64,000 bases of DNA from Clostridiales bacterium 1_7_47FAA (GCA_000155435.1 DS990260.1:2033052-2097051); one strand, 5' to 3'; positions 26,503 to 36,152 are shown, counted from the first letter of the stretch. Made by a program: numbers and translations. The notes: generated from the sequence alone by a model not told the origin.

Positions 26503-26539
26503 AAAAGGCCGGGGCGTTTTCGCTTGCCCCGGCCTTTTA
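26503..26539 (+). terminator. Terminator of the acidic lipoprotein gene
   Basis: Stem AAAAGGCCGGGGC / GCCCCGGCCTTTT around a 10-base loop, 18 bases after the stop codon. Symmetrical, so it could act in both directions. Confidence 0.92.
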
Positions 26540-26666
26540 TGATTCCTCCATCTCCCGGATTTCCGGTCCAGGATAATGACAAATGTCATCCCATCCATGA
26601 CAATCAACATCTATACCATCCCCCTCAAAAAGGCTATAATCATTATAACAGAAAGGGGGATGCCCA

Positions 26667-27917
26667 ATGAATTCCAATGAATTTTACAATGAATTAAAGC
26701 AGCTCACAACGCTTGGTTACCTGGAACAGGCCCAGCTGGAACGTATTCAGGATGAATACATAAAGACCAGGAAGGAACACCATAACGCCTTTCTGATATT
26801 TGCCCTGATAGGCGTGGTCTTCATCGGCGCAGGCGTAATATCCCTGTTTGCCTATAACTGGTCCATGTTTTCCAGGGAAATGAAAGCATTCATCGCCTTC
26901 CTTCCCCTGCTGGGCGTCCAGGTACTTCTTTTCCTGAAAATCCGCGCCCAGGCTTCCGAGGTGTGGATCCAATCCCTGTCCCTGGCCCTTGGCATTGCCT
27001 TCTTATCTGCACTTGGGCTGATATATCAGGCGTACCAGATTTCCTACAGCCTCCAGTCCATGCTGCTGACCGGTTTTGTGCTCATGCTGCCCGTGGTGTA
27101 CCTGCTGGACGGATACTATCTGGCCCTCTTATATATGGCGGGGATCTGCTGGACCGGATGGAACAGCGACTACATCCTTCTGGCCTCCCTCCTGCTTCCC
27201 TATTATATAAAATGTGTCAGGAAGGACGGGGCCTGCCGTCTGCTGTCCCTGTGCTTTTTTATCTGGATGCTGTATCTGGCAATCCTGTATGTGCCCTATG
27301 GCGCCTTTTACGCCTGTATCCTTATCCTCCTGATTTACATGACCATTGAACGGCCGGCCCTTTATCCGGTGCTGGCAGGACGGATGTTATATATCATGCT
27401 GTTCACAAAAGCTGTTTTCTATCTGTTCTTCAACAATTTTACGGAACTCTTTGGCTACGGAAGCCCTGACCCTTACTTCTACCACATGCAGGACCCCCTC
27501 TTATTGGCGCTGCTGGCAGGGGCTTTCATCCGGATCTATATCTTTTACACAAAAAAGTCCGGGAAGGCGCGGTTGGACCTCCTGCTGTCCGTTATCTTAT
27601 GCGGGCTTCTGACAGCTGACCTGATGGTTTTCCCATATGCCTCCTTCCTTGCATATGAAATCCTTGTCAACCTCTGTCTCATTGCATTCAGCCTGTACAA
27701 ACTGCTGCGGGGTATAAAATCCGCCAACCTGGCATCTGTCCGCCGTTACACGGCCGCCATCATACTGTATATCGTGTTAAAGGTATCCCTTGGCAATTAC
27801 CAGCTGCTGGTCAAAGGGATTGTCTTCCTGATAGCGGGCCTGGCGTTCCTTGCCGTGAACTACAGGATGACCTTAAAGCTGAAGGGAGGGAACGTACATG
27901 AAAATACACCGCAATAA
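26667..27917 (+). CDS. DUF2157 multi-spanning membrane protein
   Basis: 416 aa with a soluble N-terminal segment (about residues 1-40) and some twelve hydrophobic helices. The start of the membrane part (FALIGVVFIGAGVISLFAYNWSMFSREMKAFIAFLPLLG) matches the DUF2157 signature. AGAAAGGGGG precedes the ATG. It overlaps the following gene by 20 bases; this pair is commonly found together. Function unknown; transport or envelope maintenance are guesses. Confidence 0.8.
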   Translation: MNSNEFYNELKQLTTLGYLEQAQLERIQDEYIKTRKEHHNAFLIFALIGVVFIGAGVISLFAYNWSMFSREMKAFIAFLPLLGVQVLLFLKIRAQASEVWIQSLSLALGIAFLSALGLIYQAYQISYSLQSMLLTGFVLMLPVVYLLDGYYLALLYMAGICWTGWNSDYILLASLLLPYYIKCVRKDGACRLLSLCFFIWMLYLAILYVPYGAFYACILILLIYMTIERPALYPVLAGRMLYIMLFTKAVFYLFFNNFTELFGYGSPDPYFYHMQDPLLLALLAGAFIRIYIFYTKKSGKARLDLLLSVILCGLLTADLMVFPYASFLAYEILVNLCLIAFSLYKLLRGIKSANLASVRRYTAAIILYIVLKVSLGNYQLLVKGIVFLIAGLAFLAVNYRMTLKLKGGNVHENTPQ

Positions 27918-28446
27918 GATAATCCTGATTGTATCTGCATTGCAGCTTCTGATGCTTCTGGCTGTCATTGCCATGGTCTACGTGGTATCAGGCAACGGCC
28001 GGACCGTGACCCTGGAAATGACCGGTTATGACCCTTACGACGCCCTGCGGGGCCGCTATCTCCGGCTCAGCAACCCGGACAGCAGGGTTACACTGGAACC
28101 TGGTTCCATTGAACGCTACGAAAACAGGCGCGGAAACAGCATCCCTGTATATGTGGTCCTGGATACGGACCCGGACAGCGGTATATCAAGCTTTTCCTAT
28201 GCATCCCTGGACCGCCCGGACAGCAGTACACCCTATATCAGATGCTCCTCCCGGTATCTGTGGTTATACGATGACGGGGCACAGGTTGCCATCCAACCGC
28301 GGATTGAACAGTATTACCTGAACGAACGGCATGCAGACGAGCTGGACCATTCCATTACCTGGGACAGCGATATCCGGCTTACGCTCAAGATATGGCGCGG
28401 TATGTATGTGGTGGATGGTCTTATGGTTGACGGGCAGGCTTATTAG
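27898..28446 (+). CDS. GDYXXLXY-domain membrane-anchored protein
   Basis: 182 aa, one N-terminal transmembrane helix (about residues 8-30), then an extracytoplasmic domain. The defining GDYxxLxY-like stretch here is YDPYDALRGRYLRL, with the Asp of GDY replaced by Arg/Gly context, and later PYIRCSSRYLWLYDDGAQVAI and HADELDHSITWDSDIRLTLKI. Coupled to the DUF2157 gene by a 20-base overlap with GGAGGGAACG before the ATG. Function unknown. Confidence 0.75.
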   Translation: MKIHRNKIILIVSALQLLMLLAVIAMVYVVSGNGRTVTLEMTGYDPYDALRGRYLRLSNPDSRVTLEPGSIERYENRRGNSIPVYVVLDTDPDSGISSFSYASLDRPDSSTPYIRCSSRYLWLYDDGAQVAIQPRIEQYYLNERHADELDHSITWDSDIRLTLKIWRGMYVVDGLMVDGQAY

Positions 28447-28531
28447 GAATGCATGACATATGTCTTTATGATGCAAATGGAGGTTTTTCTTCTGATTCCA
28501 TACGTTCCCTCCGTCCCTGTCTGCCCTATCT

Positions 28532-29929
28532 TTATTTCCTAACAGGCGTTCCAATACCACATGTCTTAAACGCTGTCTCCAGGTTTGAAACCATGATTTT
28601 ATCCGTTTTATATTTTTCCCACATCCAGCTGTAGGTTTCAACCAGTTCAGCGCAGGGTGTCCCGGCCATTGCCTGAAGTGCGGTATGGGCCAGCCAGTAA
28701 GAGTCCCCCCGCATCAGCTGCCGGAACAATGGAATATAATCTGTTTTATCTGGGCATTTCCCCATGATATAGACAGCGGTCTTTCTGTCCCCGCAGCTAT
28801 TCGCCTCATCCATGGCAAATCCGGCAATGTCCGCCGCCCTTTTACAACCGCAGTCCCCCAGGAAATACAGAAGCCTTGTCTTATCCTGAATCCCGGTGCA
28901 GTATAGAAGCCTGGACATTTCCGGATAGTATCTGTCCTTATACTGCTCCGGCATTTTCCTTGCACAGGAAACAGCGGCCTGCTGTCTGTTCCCCCTCAGC
29001 TGTTTTTCAAACACCGCAAGGCCCCTTTCCGGTGACAGTTGGAAAAGAAGGGCGGTCTGCTTCCCGTCAATGTCCGCATCTTCCAGACCAGCCAGGAATT
29101 CGATTGTCTCCGGGTCCGCCTCCGTGAACCTGTAAAATGCGGTCAGGATCCCCTCTTTTTCCCGGGCCTCTGCTGCCTCAGAATAATCCTTAATAAGTTC
29201 TTTCTCAGTCTTAAGGCTGAGATATCCATAGGAGGTCACATCATGGCCTGCCAGGATTTCCAGAAAAAAGTGCCCATACCATTCAAGGAACGTCATGCCT
29301 GTAAGGAACGGCCCGTATTCCGGTTCCAGGTTCCAGTCAATGTAAACCATTTTCCCGGCTTCGCTTCCCTTCCACATCAACAGGTTGTCATATGTGCATC
29401 CCTGGGTTCCAATCACAAGAAGGCCGGAACACACCTGCTTCATCATAGCATCGTATTCCTCATCGTCCGTGATTTCCTCTGCTTTCTTCATGGTTTTTGA
29501 CCATTCAGCCATACACATGCTGCTGTCTATGAAAGCAGGCATCCCCTCCCTGTCTCCTTCGCCGTAAGACCCCAGGTATTCCGTATGCCGTTCCAGTTCC
29601 TCCAGGGAATAAAGCCCGTAATAAGGACCCGCACCCCCATTTCCCACCTTTGTAAGGAAGAATACATATTCCTCAGGCAGGGTCAGATGATGCTGATTCT
29701 CAAACTGATGGACCGCATCCAGGGTAATGACCGGGTTCAGGCGGTATTTATGTTTGGCAGAACCAAAGACCTTATATCCCGCATCCTTTTTCCCGGCCAT
29801 TTCCACCAGGTTCTTTATGTATGCGGCATGGGCATCTGAAAGCGGTTCGAAAGCTGAAGATGAGGTGTTAATGCCGGCTTTTTTAGGCACGCACTTTTTA
29901 ATCCATTCCGATAATTTCATTCCTGTCAT
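28532..29929 (-). CDS. SMI1/KNR4 (SUKH) domain protein
   Basis: 465 aa. A SUKH domain spans roughly residues 55-220: HQFENQHHLTLPEEYVFFLTKVGNGGAGPYYGLYSLEE and GSEAGKMVYIDWNLEPEYGPFLTGMTFLEWY. The C-terminal half is helical and Cys/Ala rich, possibly repeat-like. SUKH proteins are frequent immunity proteins against secreted toxins, yet no toxin gene lies next to it. GGGAGGAT adjoins the ATG at 29929; the ATG at 29920 may be used instead. Confidence 0.82.
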   Translation of the reverse strand: MTGMKLSEWIKKCVPKKAGINTSSSAFEPLSDAHAAYIKNLVEMAGKKDAGYKVFGSAKHKYRLNPVITLDAVHQFENQHHLTLPEEYVFFLTKVGNGGAGPYYGLYSLEELERHTEYLGSYGEGDREGMPAFIDSSMCMAEWSKTMKKAEEITDDEEYDAMMKQVCSGLLVIGTQGCTYDNLLMWKGSEAGKMVYIDWNLEPEYGPFLTGMTFLEWYGHFFLEILAGHDVTSYGYLSLKTEKELIKDYSEAAEAREKEGILTAFYRFTEADPETIEFLAGLEDADIDGKQTALLFQLSPERGLAVFEKQLRGNRQQAAVSCARKMPEQYKDRYYPEMSRLLYCTGIQDKTRLLYFLGDCGCKRAADIAGFAMDEANSCGDRKTAVYIMGKCPDKTDYIPLFRQLMRGDSYWLAHTALQAMAGTPCAELVETYSWMWEKYKTDKIMVSNLETAFKTCGIGTPVRK

Positions 29930-30135
29930 ATCCTCCCTTGTTCTGGTTGTTCCTTAGTACCTTAATATCCTAATATTAAGTATATATCAATTCCTGTCCG
30001 TATACAAATGCCGGGGTTTCCATTCCCCATTTTCCTCTTTCCAAGCCACATCCCAGCTTCAAAGGGATTCCCATGTCATCCGGATGACGAAAGTGCTAAA
30101 AGCAGGGAATGAAACGCCTGTATCCCCGGATTCAG
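29930..30135. other. Intergenic stretch between recJ terminator and the SUKH gene
   Basis: No gene or clear structure seen apart from an A-T rich segment around 29955-29990 that probably carries the SUKH promoter. The further 120 bases from 30178 to 30297 also show nothing recognisable. Confidence 0.4.
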
Positions 30136-30177
30136 AAAACCCGTGAGGAAATCCCTCAAACCGGATTTCCTCACGGG
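30136..30177 (-). terminator. Terminator downstream of recJ
   Basis: Perfect 15-bp stem (30140-30154 with 30163-30177, beginning CCCGTGAGG), 8-base loop, followed by TTTTCTG on the minus strand. It lies 120 bases beyond the recJ stop. Confidence 0.75.
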
Positions 30178-30297
30178 CTGCCGCATATCATGGCACCTTC
30201 TGCCAACTGCTCCCTTAACCGTGGCACACTGCCGTGGGATGCGCGCCCATGGTCATGTGACCTTCCACATCGGCCAGCGGCCTTCATGGCTTTTATC

Positions 30298-32115
30298 TCA
30301 ATGGAACTTCCAGTCCTTCACCACTATCTGAAGATTCCTGTTCCCATTATATTCATTTACCCCGGGGTAATAGATGATATCCATGACCCTGCTGTTTCCT
30401 TTTTCCTCCATAAACAGGTCGCCCTCTGTAAATACCACCCCGTTCATGGATACCCCCCGCTCATTAACCAGGCTCAGACGCACCACATTCCGGTTCCTGC
30501 CCATGACGCTGGCGCTCCGTATCACCATATTCTTCTGTGCAAACTGCGGTTTCTCATTGCCCTGTCCGTAAGGCTCCAGCAGTTCCAGTTCCTTCACAAA
30601 TGACTCCGATATGTACTCAAAAGGCATGGCCACATCTATCCAGACCCTGGGGATGAAATCATCCTCCGTCAGACGCTCCCTGGCGTTCTCATTAAGACGG
30701 CGCCGGAACTCATCCACGTCTTCCTCCCTCAGGGAGAATCCCGCCGCCATGGGATGGCCTCCGAACTTGAGAAGCAGGTCCTTTACCTCCACCAGCGCAT
30801 GGAACATGTGGTAAGCTTCAATGGAACGCCCTGAGCCCTTGGCACAGCCTTCTGCGCGTGTCAGGACAAAGGAAGGCTTGCCGTACCGTTCCCTCAGCCG
30901 CCCTGCCACAATCCCTGCCAGCGACTCGTGGCAATCCGGCAGGAACACCACCAGAACCTTGTCATCCTGGTATAGTTCATCCACCATGGCCGCCGCATCG
31001 TCAATACCCGCCTGGGTCATGTCCTTTCTCTGGTCGTTAAGCTCCTTAAGCTCCTGGGCCATGCGGTCCGCCTCCATCTCATCCTCACAGAGCAGAAGCC
31101 CAAGGGCCAGCTTGGCGGTCTGAAGCCGTCCGCTGGCATTGAGACAGGGTCCGATGACAAAGCCGATGTGATAGGCCGTAATGGAGTCCGATGCCAGGTT
31201 ATTCTTCTCTATCAGCTTACGCAGGCCAAGATTGGATGTATGGCCCAGGCGGCAAAGCCCTTCCTTCACAATGATGCGGTTCTCGCCCTGGAGCTTCATC
31301 ACATCCCCTACCGTTGCAATGGCCGCAATCTCAAGCATGTCCAGCCATTCCTCCGCAGGCACCCCGCATTCCTCAAACAGCACCTGTACCAGCTTGTAGG
31401 CCACCATACCGCCGCATATGCCGGGAAATGGATACCGACAGCCCCTCATCTTGGGATTCACAATGGCATCCGCAGGCGGAAGCACCTCGGTTCCCTGGCA
31501 GGAGTCCTCCGCATCCGCATCATTTCCATCCTGGCCGCCCGCATCATCTCCAGCGCCGCTGTTTCCGCTTTCCTCCACCAGTATGTCATGATGGTCCGTA
31601 ACCACCACGGTCATCCCCAGTTCCTTTGCCCTGGCAATCTGGCTGACCGCCGCGATTCCGTTATCGCAGGTGAGTATGGTATCAATGCCATCCTCTGCCG
31701 CTGCCTCAATGATCATCTCATTGATCCCATACCCATCCTTAATCCTGTCCGGTATCTCAAAATCCACATTGGCCCCAATCCGTTTCAGCGCCCGGTAGAG
31801 CAGATAGGTGGAGCAGACGCCGTCAATATCATAATCCCCCACAATGCGGATGGGTTTCCCTTCCTGCACCTTGCCCCGCAGGATTCCCACCGCCTTTTCC
31901 ATGTCCGGCAGCAGACGGGGGTCGTGCAGGTCTTTTACGGAACCATGCAGGTAATGCCCGATGTCCTCCATCCCCTCAATTCCCCGGTTACGGATAATCC
32001 TTGCCGTTACCGGACTGATTCCATATGTCTCCGCAATTTTATTAAAATCCGCCTTTTTAGCATGCAGCATCCATCTTGTCTGTGTCATGTCCCATCCTGT
32101 CCTTTTCTGTGTCAA
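30298..32115 (-). CDS. recJ: Single-stranded-DNA-specific exonuclease RecJ
   Basis: 5'-3' single-strand exonuclease for recombination and repair. DHH-family phosphoesterase motifs: GDYDIDGVCS (about residue 93), TCDNGIA, VVVTDHHDI (about residue 172), then DHHA1 domain with GGHPMAAGFSL and an OB-fold C-terminus. 605 aa. Directly after the DHH loop is an acidic, Gly/Asp-rich insert of about 30 residues (GAGDDAGGQDGNDADAED) where homologues pass straight into LPPADAIVNP. ATG 32088 is another start option. Confidence 0.95.
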   Translation of the reverse strand: MTQKRTGWDMTQTRWMLHAKKADFNKIAETYGISPVTARIIRNRGIEGMEDIGHYLHGSVKDLHDPRLLPDMEKAVGILRGKVQEGKPIRIVGDYDIDGVCSTYLLYRALKRIGANVDFEIPDRIKDGYGINEMIIEAAAEDGIDTILTCDNGIAAVSQIARAKELGMTVVVTDHHDILVEESGNSGAGDDAGGQDGNDADAEDSCQGTEVLPPADAIVNPKMRGCRYPFPGICGGMVAYKLVQVLFEECGVPAEEWLDMLEIAAIATVGDVMKLQGENRIIVKEGLCRLGHTSNLGLRKLIEKNNLASDSITAYHIGFVIGPCLNASGRLQTAKLALGLLLCEDEMEADRMAQELKELNDQRKDMTQAGIDDAAAMVDELYQDDKVLVVFLPDCHESLAGIVAGRLRERYGKPSFVLTRAEGCAKGSGRSIEAYHMFHALVEVKDLLLKFGGHPMAAGFSLREEDVDEFRRRLNENARERLTEDDFIPRVWIDVAMPFEYISESFVKELELLEPYGQGNEKPQFAQKNMVIRSASVMGRNRNVVRLSLVNERGVSMNGVVFTEGDLFMEEKGNSRVMDIIYYPGVNEYNGNRNLQIVVKDWKFH

Positions 32116-32151
32116 TCACAATTCCATCAATCATTCTGAATTAATATTTTC

Positions 32152-33513
32152 CTATAAATCATTTTCCTCCTCCATCACAGAGGAGACAACAATCCCAGCC
32201 GCCATCCCTGCCAATGCAGGCACGACCCATCCCAGTCCGGCCCCATATCCCGGAAGGTAGGTGGTTGCCTGGCTCAGGAAAGGTATGGTAACCTTACTCT
32301 GCTCCAGCGCATATACCACGCTGACAATCCCTGTGAGCAGGATGCTGCACGGAAACATGGACGGCCACCTCCTGGTCAGGGGTCCCAAAAATGCCAGCAC
32401 GATCAGCACGATTGCCACCGGGTATATGGCGTTCAGCACTGGTTCCGATACGGTCAGTATCCGGTTCAGCCCCGCGCTGGATATCACCAGGCTGACAGCC
32501 GCAAACACAAATACCCACACCCTATATCCAATCACCGGGATTATGGTGGTAAAATACTGGCTGCAGCAGCTTAAAAGTCCCACGCATGTATTAAAGCACG
32601 CGATGAGGAAGATAACCCCCAGGATCATCATCCCTGCATTCCCAAACAGGCTGCCCGCCACATAGGTAAGTATCCTGGCTCCGTTCCTTGTATCGGCAGC
32701 CGCTGCACCCGCAGGCGCCCCGATGTGGGCCAGCGCCCCATAGACCAGGGCCAGAAGGATGCCGGCAATCACTCCCGCCTTTACGGTTTCCCTGACAACC
32801 GCGCCCTCCTGGTCCACGCCCTTGGCCCGGATATTGATGGCAATGATGATGCCGAAGTTAAGGGCGGCAATGGTATCCATGGTCTGATATCCTTCCAGAA
32901 AGCCCTTGACCACCGGGCCAGCGCTGTAAACCGCCTCCGGCGCCCCATAGGGACCCATGGGCCATACCAGGCATCCGGTAAAAATCACCCCGATTAATAT
33001 CAAAAGTGCGGGGCAGAGCACCTTCCCCAACCGGTCCGTCAGCTTCTCCGGCCTGAAGGCCACTGCCATGGCCGCCATGAAGAAAAGGGCCGAATATCCA
33101 AACTGCGCCGCTGTCTGAAGGGTAAAACCCGTTCCTCCCACAAGCTGCCCCATCTCAAACCGCATCCCGGTCAGAATGGGAAGCACCGTCATCTCAAAGG
33201 AGGTGCTGGCCGTCCTTGGAATGGCCAGACATGGTCCGATGGACAGGTAAATCAGCAGCGTGAACAGAAACGCGAAGGCAGGATGTACTTTCTTTGCCAG
33301 GCTGGGAAGCCCGCCGGAAAGCGCAACCGCCGCCACGCCCAATACAGGAAGCCCCACCGCGCTTATGAGGAACCCCTCCATTGCCCGCCATGTAAGGCTG
33401 CCTGCCTGTGCCCCAAGAAAAGGCGGGAAAATCAGATTCCCCGCGCCAAAAAACATGGAAAATAATGTAAATCCAACAAGCAGCAGATTGTGCTTTGATA
33501 GTTTCTGTCTCAT
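32152..33513 (-). CDS. brnQ: Branched-chain amino acid carrier BrnQ (LIVCS family)
   Basis: Sodium or proton-coupled importer of Leu, Ile and Val, 453 aa with about 12 helices. The opening LVGFTLFSMFFGAGNLIFPPFLGAQAG is the BrnQ signature. ATG 33513 is taken as the start, ahead of the LSKHNLLLVG segment; the longer frame from 33531 has a weaker site. It is transcribed alone, 36 bases upstream of recJ on the same strand... with recJ lying beyond its own start on the left, the two could share transcripts. Its leader carries a 12-bp hairpin. Confidence 0.93.
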   Translation of the reverse strand: MRQKLSKHNLLLVGFTLFSMFFGAGNLIFPPFLGAQAGSLTWRAMEGFLISAVGLPVLGVAAVALSGGLPSLAKKVHPAFAFLFTLLIYLSIGPCLAIPRTASTSFEMTVLPILTGMRFEMGQLVGGTGFTLQTAAQFGYSALFFMAAMAVAFRPEKLTDRLGKVLCPALLILIGVIFTGCLVWPMGPYGAPEAVYSAGPVVKGFLEGYQTMDTIAALNFGIIIAINIRAKGVDQEGAVVRETVKAGVIAGILLALVYGALAHIGAPAGAAAADTRNGARILTYVAGSLFGNAGMMILGVIFLIACFNTCVGLLSCCSQYFTTIIPVIGYRVWVFVFAAVSLVISSAGLNRILTVSEPVLNAIYPVAIVLIVLAFLGPLTRRWPSMFPCSILLTGIVSVVYALEQSKVTIPFLSQATTYLPGYGAGLGWVVPALAGMAAGIVVSSVMEEENDL

Positions 33514-33539
33514 ATGTACGTCCCCGCTCAATACAAAAT

Positions 33540-33616
33540 AAGAGATAAGAGTTTATCCCCCGATTTCTCTTATCTCTTCCTTTCCCTATGATACCACAAA
33601 ACAGGACATGTTTCAA
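33540..33616 (-). promoter_or_regulatory. brnQ promoter and 5' leader hairpin
   Basis: Minus-strand TTGAAA (33611-33616), 17-base spacer, TATCAT (33588-33593). The predicted transcript starts with a perfect 12-bp hairpin AAGAGATAAGAG / CTCTTATCTCTT (33567-33578 with 33540-33551), ending 27 bases before the start codon. Only a weak T-tract (ATTTTG) follows. Confidence 0.65.
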
Positions 33617-33655
33617 CACTAACACCACGTCCCTGCAGACACACGCATGCACGGC

Positions 33656-34576
33656 TCAGTCCCCTGGCCCGTCTTCATCCTGCCGTTCAAAATATCCGCG
33701 TATGTACCGGAACAGCGCTCTTTCCGGCTCGTTCTGGATCAGGTTCTTCCTGCGCACCAGGGCATTATAGCGGTACATCCGGGGATTCAGGGAATAATAG
33801 GCAACATTTTCCCTGTCACTGACACAGGACCTGGCAATGAACGTGACGCCAATCCCTTTTGCCACCATGGCCCGGGTGGCAATGATGCTGTTGGTCTCGC
33901 ACATGGTACTTGGCTGGAACCCTGCGGATGCAAATATCCGGTCTGCCAGTTCCCTCAGAGTGGACCCTTTCTTGGACAGCATGAAATTCTCATCCTTAAA
34001 TTCCCGGACCAGTTCTTCCCTGGTCAGATTTCCGGTCCGGTTACGCAGGCAGTAACCATGGGCCGCAGGCACTGCAAAAAGCACCTCTTCCTTCCGGAGA
34101 AGGGACACCTGTTCCCCTGCAAATGCATCCGCGCAGTTCAGCGCCATGACCGCACAGTCAATTCCCTCCTCCAGGATCATCCTTGTAAGCGTGGGCACAT
34201 TGGATTCCGTAATCTCAATGGTAACCTGGGGAAACTCCTTCTTATAGACAGGTATGATCTCCGTCAGCATCCTCAGGCCGAACTGGGAAGTCACCCCAAT
34301 GGTGATATGGCCTTTATGGTTCAGCCCCCGGATGTTATGGTACAGGTCCTTCTGGATCTGGATTACCTTCCTGGCAGCCTCCACATACAGTTCCCCTGCC
34401 GGGGTCAGCAGCAGTTCCCCCTTGGCCCGTATGAAAAGCGGTACCCCAATCTCCTGTTCCAGCCTGGACAGGTACTGGCTCAGGGAGGACTGGGATACAT
34501 AAAGCTCTTCCGCCGCCTTTGTCATATTCTTTTTCCTGGCAATTGTCAGCACATAATTCAAATATTTTGTATCCAA
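33656..34576 (-). CDS. LysR-family regulator of glucarate catabolism
   Basis: 306 aa: N-terminal winged helix (TIARKKNMTKAAEELYVSQSSLSQYLSRLEQEIGVPLF) and a periplasmic-binding-like effector domain (ITIGVTSQFGLRMLTEIIPVYKKEFPQV). I choose the TTG at 34576 because GGGAGGGG lies seven bases ahead of it, while the ATG at 34600 has no ribosome site. Divergent from glucarate dehydratase and transporter, the classical arrangement for a LysR activator of the neighbouring operon. Confidence 0.88.
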   Translation of the reverse strand: MDTKYLNYVLTIARKKNMTKAAEELYVSQSSLSQYLSRLEQEIGVPLFIRAKGELLLTPAGELYVEAARKVIQIQKDLYHNIRGLNHKGHITIGVTSQFGLRMLTEIIPVYKKEFPQVTIEITESNVPTLTRMILEEGIDCAVMALNCADAFAGEQVSLLRKEEVLFAVPAAHGYCLRNRTGNLTREELVREFKDENFMLSKKGSTLRELADRIFASAGFQPSTMCETNSIIATRAMVAKGIGVTFIARSCVSDRENVAYYSLNPRMYRYNALVRRKNLIQNEPERALFRYIRGYFERQDEDGPGD

Positions 34577-34620
34577 TGTAATCCCCTCCCGCACATCCAT
34601 GATTGGATATATTTACTATT

Positions 34621-34683
34621 AGCAAATGTGATTGCTCCAATTATTTTTACATATTGGCCTGTTTCTCCTAACTGTATTATAAT
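34621..34683 (+). promoter_or_regulatory. gudD promoter with LysR-type site
   Basis: TTGGCC (34654-34659), 18-base spacer, TATAAT (34678-34683). Upstream at 34621-34636 is AGCAA-N6-TTGCT, within a T-N11-A frame typical of LysR recognition sites. Confidence 0.6.
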
Positions 34684-34729
34684 GAAAACCGTCAGAAAAA
34701 CAAGCGTTTCAAGAAAAGGAGCAGATGAT

Positions 34730-36073
34730 ATGTTAAATAATACGCCGGTTATCACAGACATGAAAGTCATTCCCGTGGCTGGATATGACAGTATGGAAAT
34801 GACCCTGAGCGGGGCGCACGCACCCTATTTTACGAGAAATATTGTAATTCTTGAAGACAACTCCGGCCATACGGGAATTGGGGAAATCCATGGCGGTGAA
34901 TACACCTGTGAATGCCTGACCAGCTACATCCCCCTGGTAGTGGGGCAGGAAGTCGGTAAATACCGCTCCATTCTTGGAACCATCCACCGGGGAGGCAGGA
35001 AAGCGCCTGGGGATGACGGGGAAGGGATACAGACCCTGGACATCAGCAAACTCAAGTTCGTGGTCCAGGCAGAATGGGCCATTGAATGCGCTCTGCTAGA
35101 CCTGCTTGGACAGCACCTGGGTGTTCCTGTGTGCGAGCTTCTGGCTGAAGGAAAGCAGCGCAGCCAGGTGGAAGTGCTGGGATACCTGTTCTATGTCTCA
35201 GATAAAGGCAAAACCAGCCTTCCTTACATAGATGAATCCAACAGCAGCGATTCCTGGTTCCGGATGAGACGCAGGGAGATGGTCAGCCATGAACAGATTG
35301 TGGAACAGGCCTGCTGCCTTCAGGAAAAATACGGATACCGCAACTTCAAACTGAAAGGCGGCGTATTCTCCGGCGAATATGAGATGGAGACCATACGCGC
35401 CTTAAAGAAACAATTTCCAAACGGACGCATCAACATAGACCCCAACGGGGCATGGAGCCTTCAGGAGGCCATCGGACTGTGCCGGGACATGGGCCATATC
35501 CTGTCCTATGTGGAGGATCCCTGCGGACCTGAGGCAGGATTCTCCAGCCGTGAGATCATGGCTGAATTCAAGAATGCAACCCATATTCCGGTTGCCACCA
35601 ATATGATTGCCACCAACTGGAGACAGTTTTACCACGCAGCCGCGTTAAAATCCGTGGACATCGTGCTGGCAGACCCGCATTTCTGGGGACTTGAAGGAAG
35701 CCTGCGCATGGCGGCGCTTTTAAATGACTGGGGACTTACCTGGGGAAGCCATTCCAACAACCATTTTGACATAACCCTTACCACCTTTGCCCATGTGGCC
35801 GCCGCCGCCCCCGGTTCCCCCACCGCCTTGGATACCCACTGGATCTGGCAGGACGGGCAGAACCTGTTAAAGGATACGCCTGCCATCCGGGACGGTTATC
35901 TGGAGGTTCCTGACCGGCCTGGTCTGGGCGTCACCCTGGATATGGAGAAGGTGATGGAGGCAAACCGGCTTTATCATTCCATGCCAAACCATGACAGGGA
36001 TGATGCAATGGCCATGCAGTACCTGATACCAGGATGGAAATATGATTCCAAAAAGCCCTGCCTTGTAAGATAG
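34730..36073 (+). CDS. gudD: Glucarate dehydratase
   Basis: Enolase-superfamily dehydration of D-glucarate (or L-idarate) to 5-keto-4-deoxyglucarate. 447 aa, the same size as E. coli GudD, if the start is ATG 34730 behind AAGGAGC; the much longer frame running from 33647 overlaps the divergent regulator and is not used. Catalytic motifs: NFKLKGG (Lys), NIDPNGAW and YVEDPCGPE (metal ligands), WGSHSNNH (His). Followed 79 bases later by a CitMHS transporter. The aldolase acting next is not adjacent. Confidence 0.95.
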   Translation: MLNNTPVITDMKVIPVAGYDSMEMTLSGAHAPYFTRNIVILEDNSGHTGIGEIHGGEYTCECLTSYIPLVVGQEVGKYRSILGTIHRGGRKAPGDDGEGIQTLDISKLKFVVQAEWAIECALLDLLGQHLGVPVCELLAEGKQRSQVEVLGYLFYVSDKGKTSLPYIDESNSSDSWFRMRRREMVSHEQIVEQACCLQEKYGYRNFKLKGGVFSGEYEMETIRALKKQFPNGRINIDPNGAWSLQEAIGLCRDMGHILSYVEDPCGPEAGFSSREIMAEFKNATHIPVATNMIATNWRQFYHAAALKSVDIVLADPHFWGLEGSLRMAALLNDWGLTWGSHSNNHFDITLTTFAHVAAAAPGSPTALDTHWIWQDGQNLLKDTPAIRDGYLEVPDRPGLGVTLDMEKVMEANRLYHSMPNHDRDDAMAMQYLIPGWKYDSKKPCLVR

Positions 36074-36152
36074 GCTTGAAACAGGCATGCTGCCCCGGCA
36101 TAGGGCAGGCCGCTCCTGCGGCAGAAAACAAATAATGGGAGGATAATGAAAC

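Noticed and set aside
33647..34729. In-frame upstream extension of glucarate dehydratase (to 808 aa)
   Set aside because: It is antisense to the LysR gene, crosses the gudD promoter, and the 447-aa form matches the family length and has a ribosome site.
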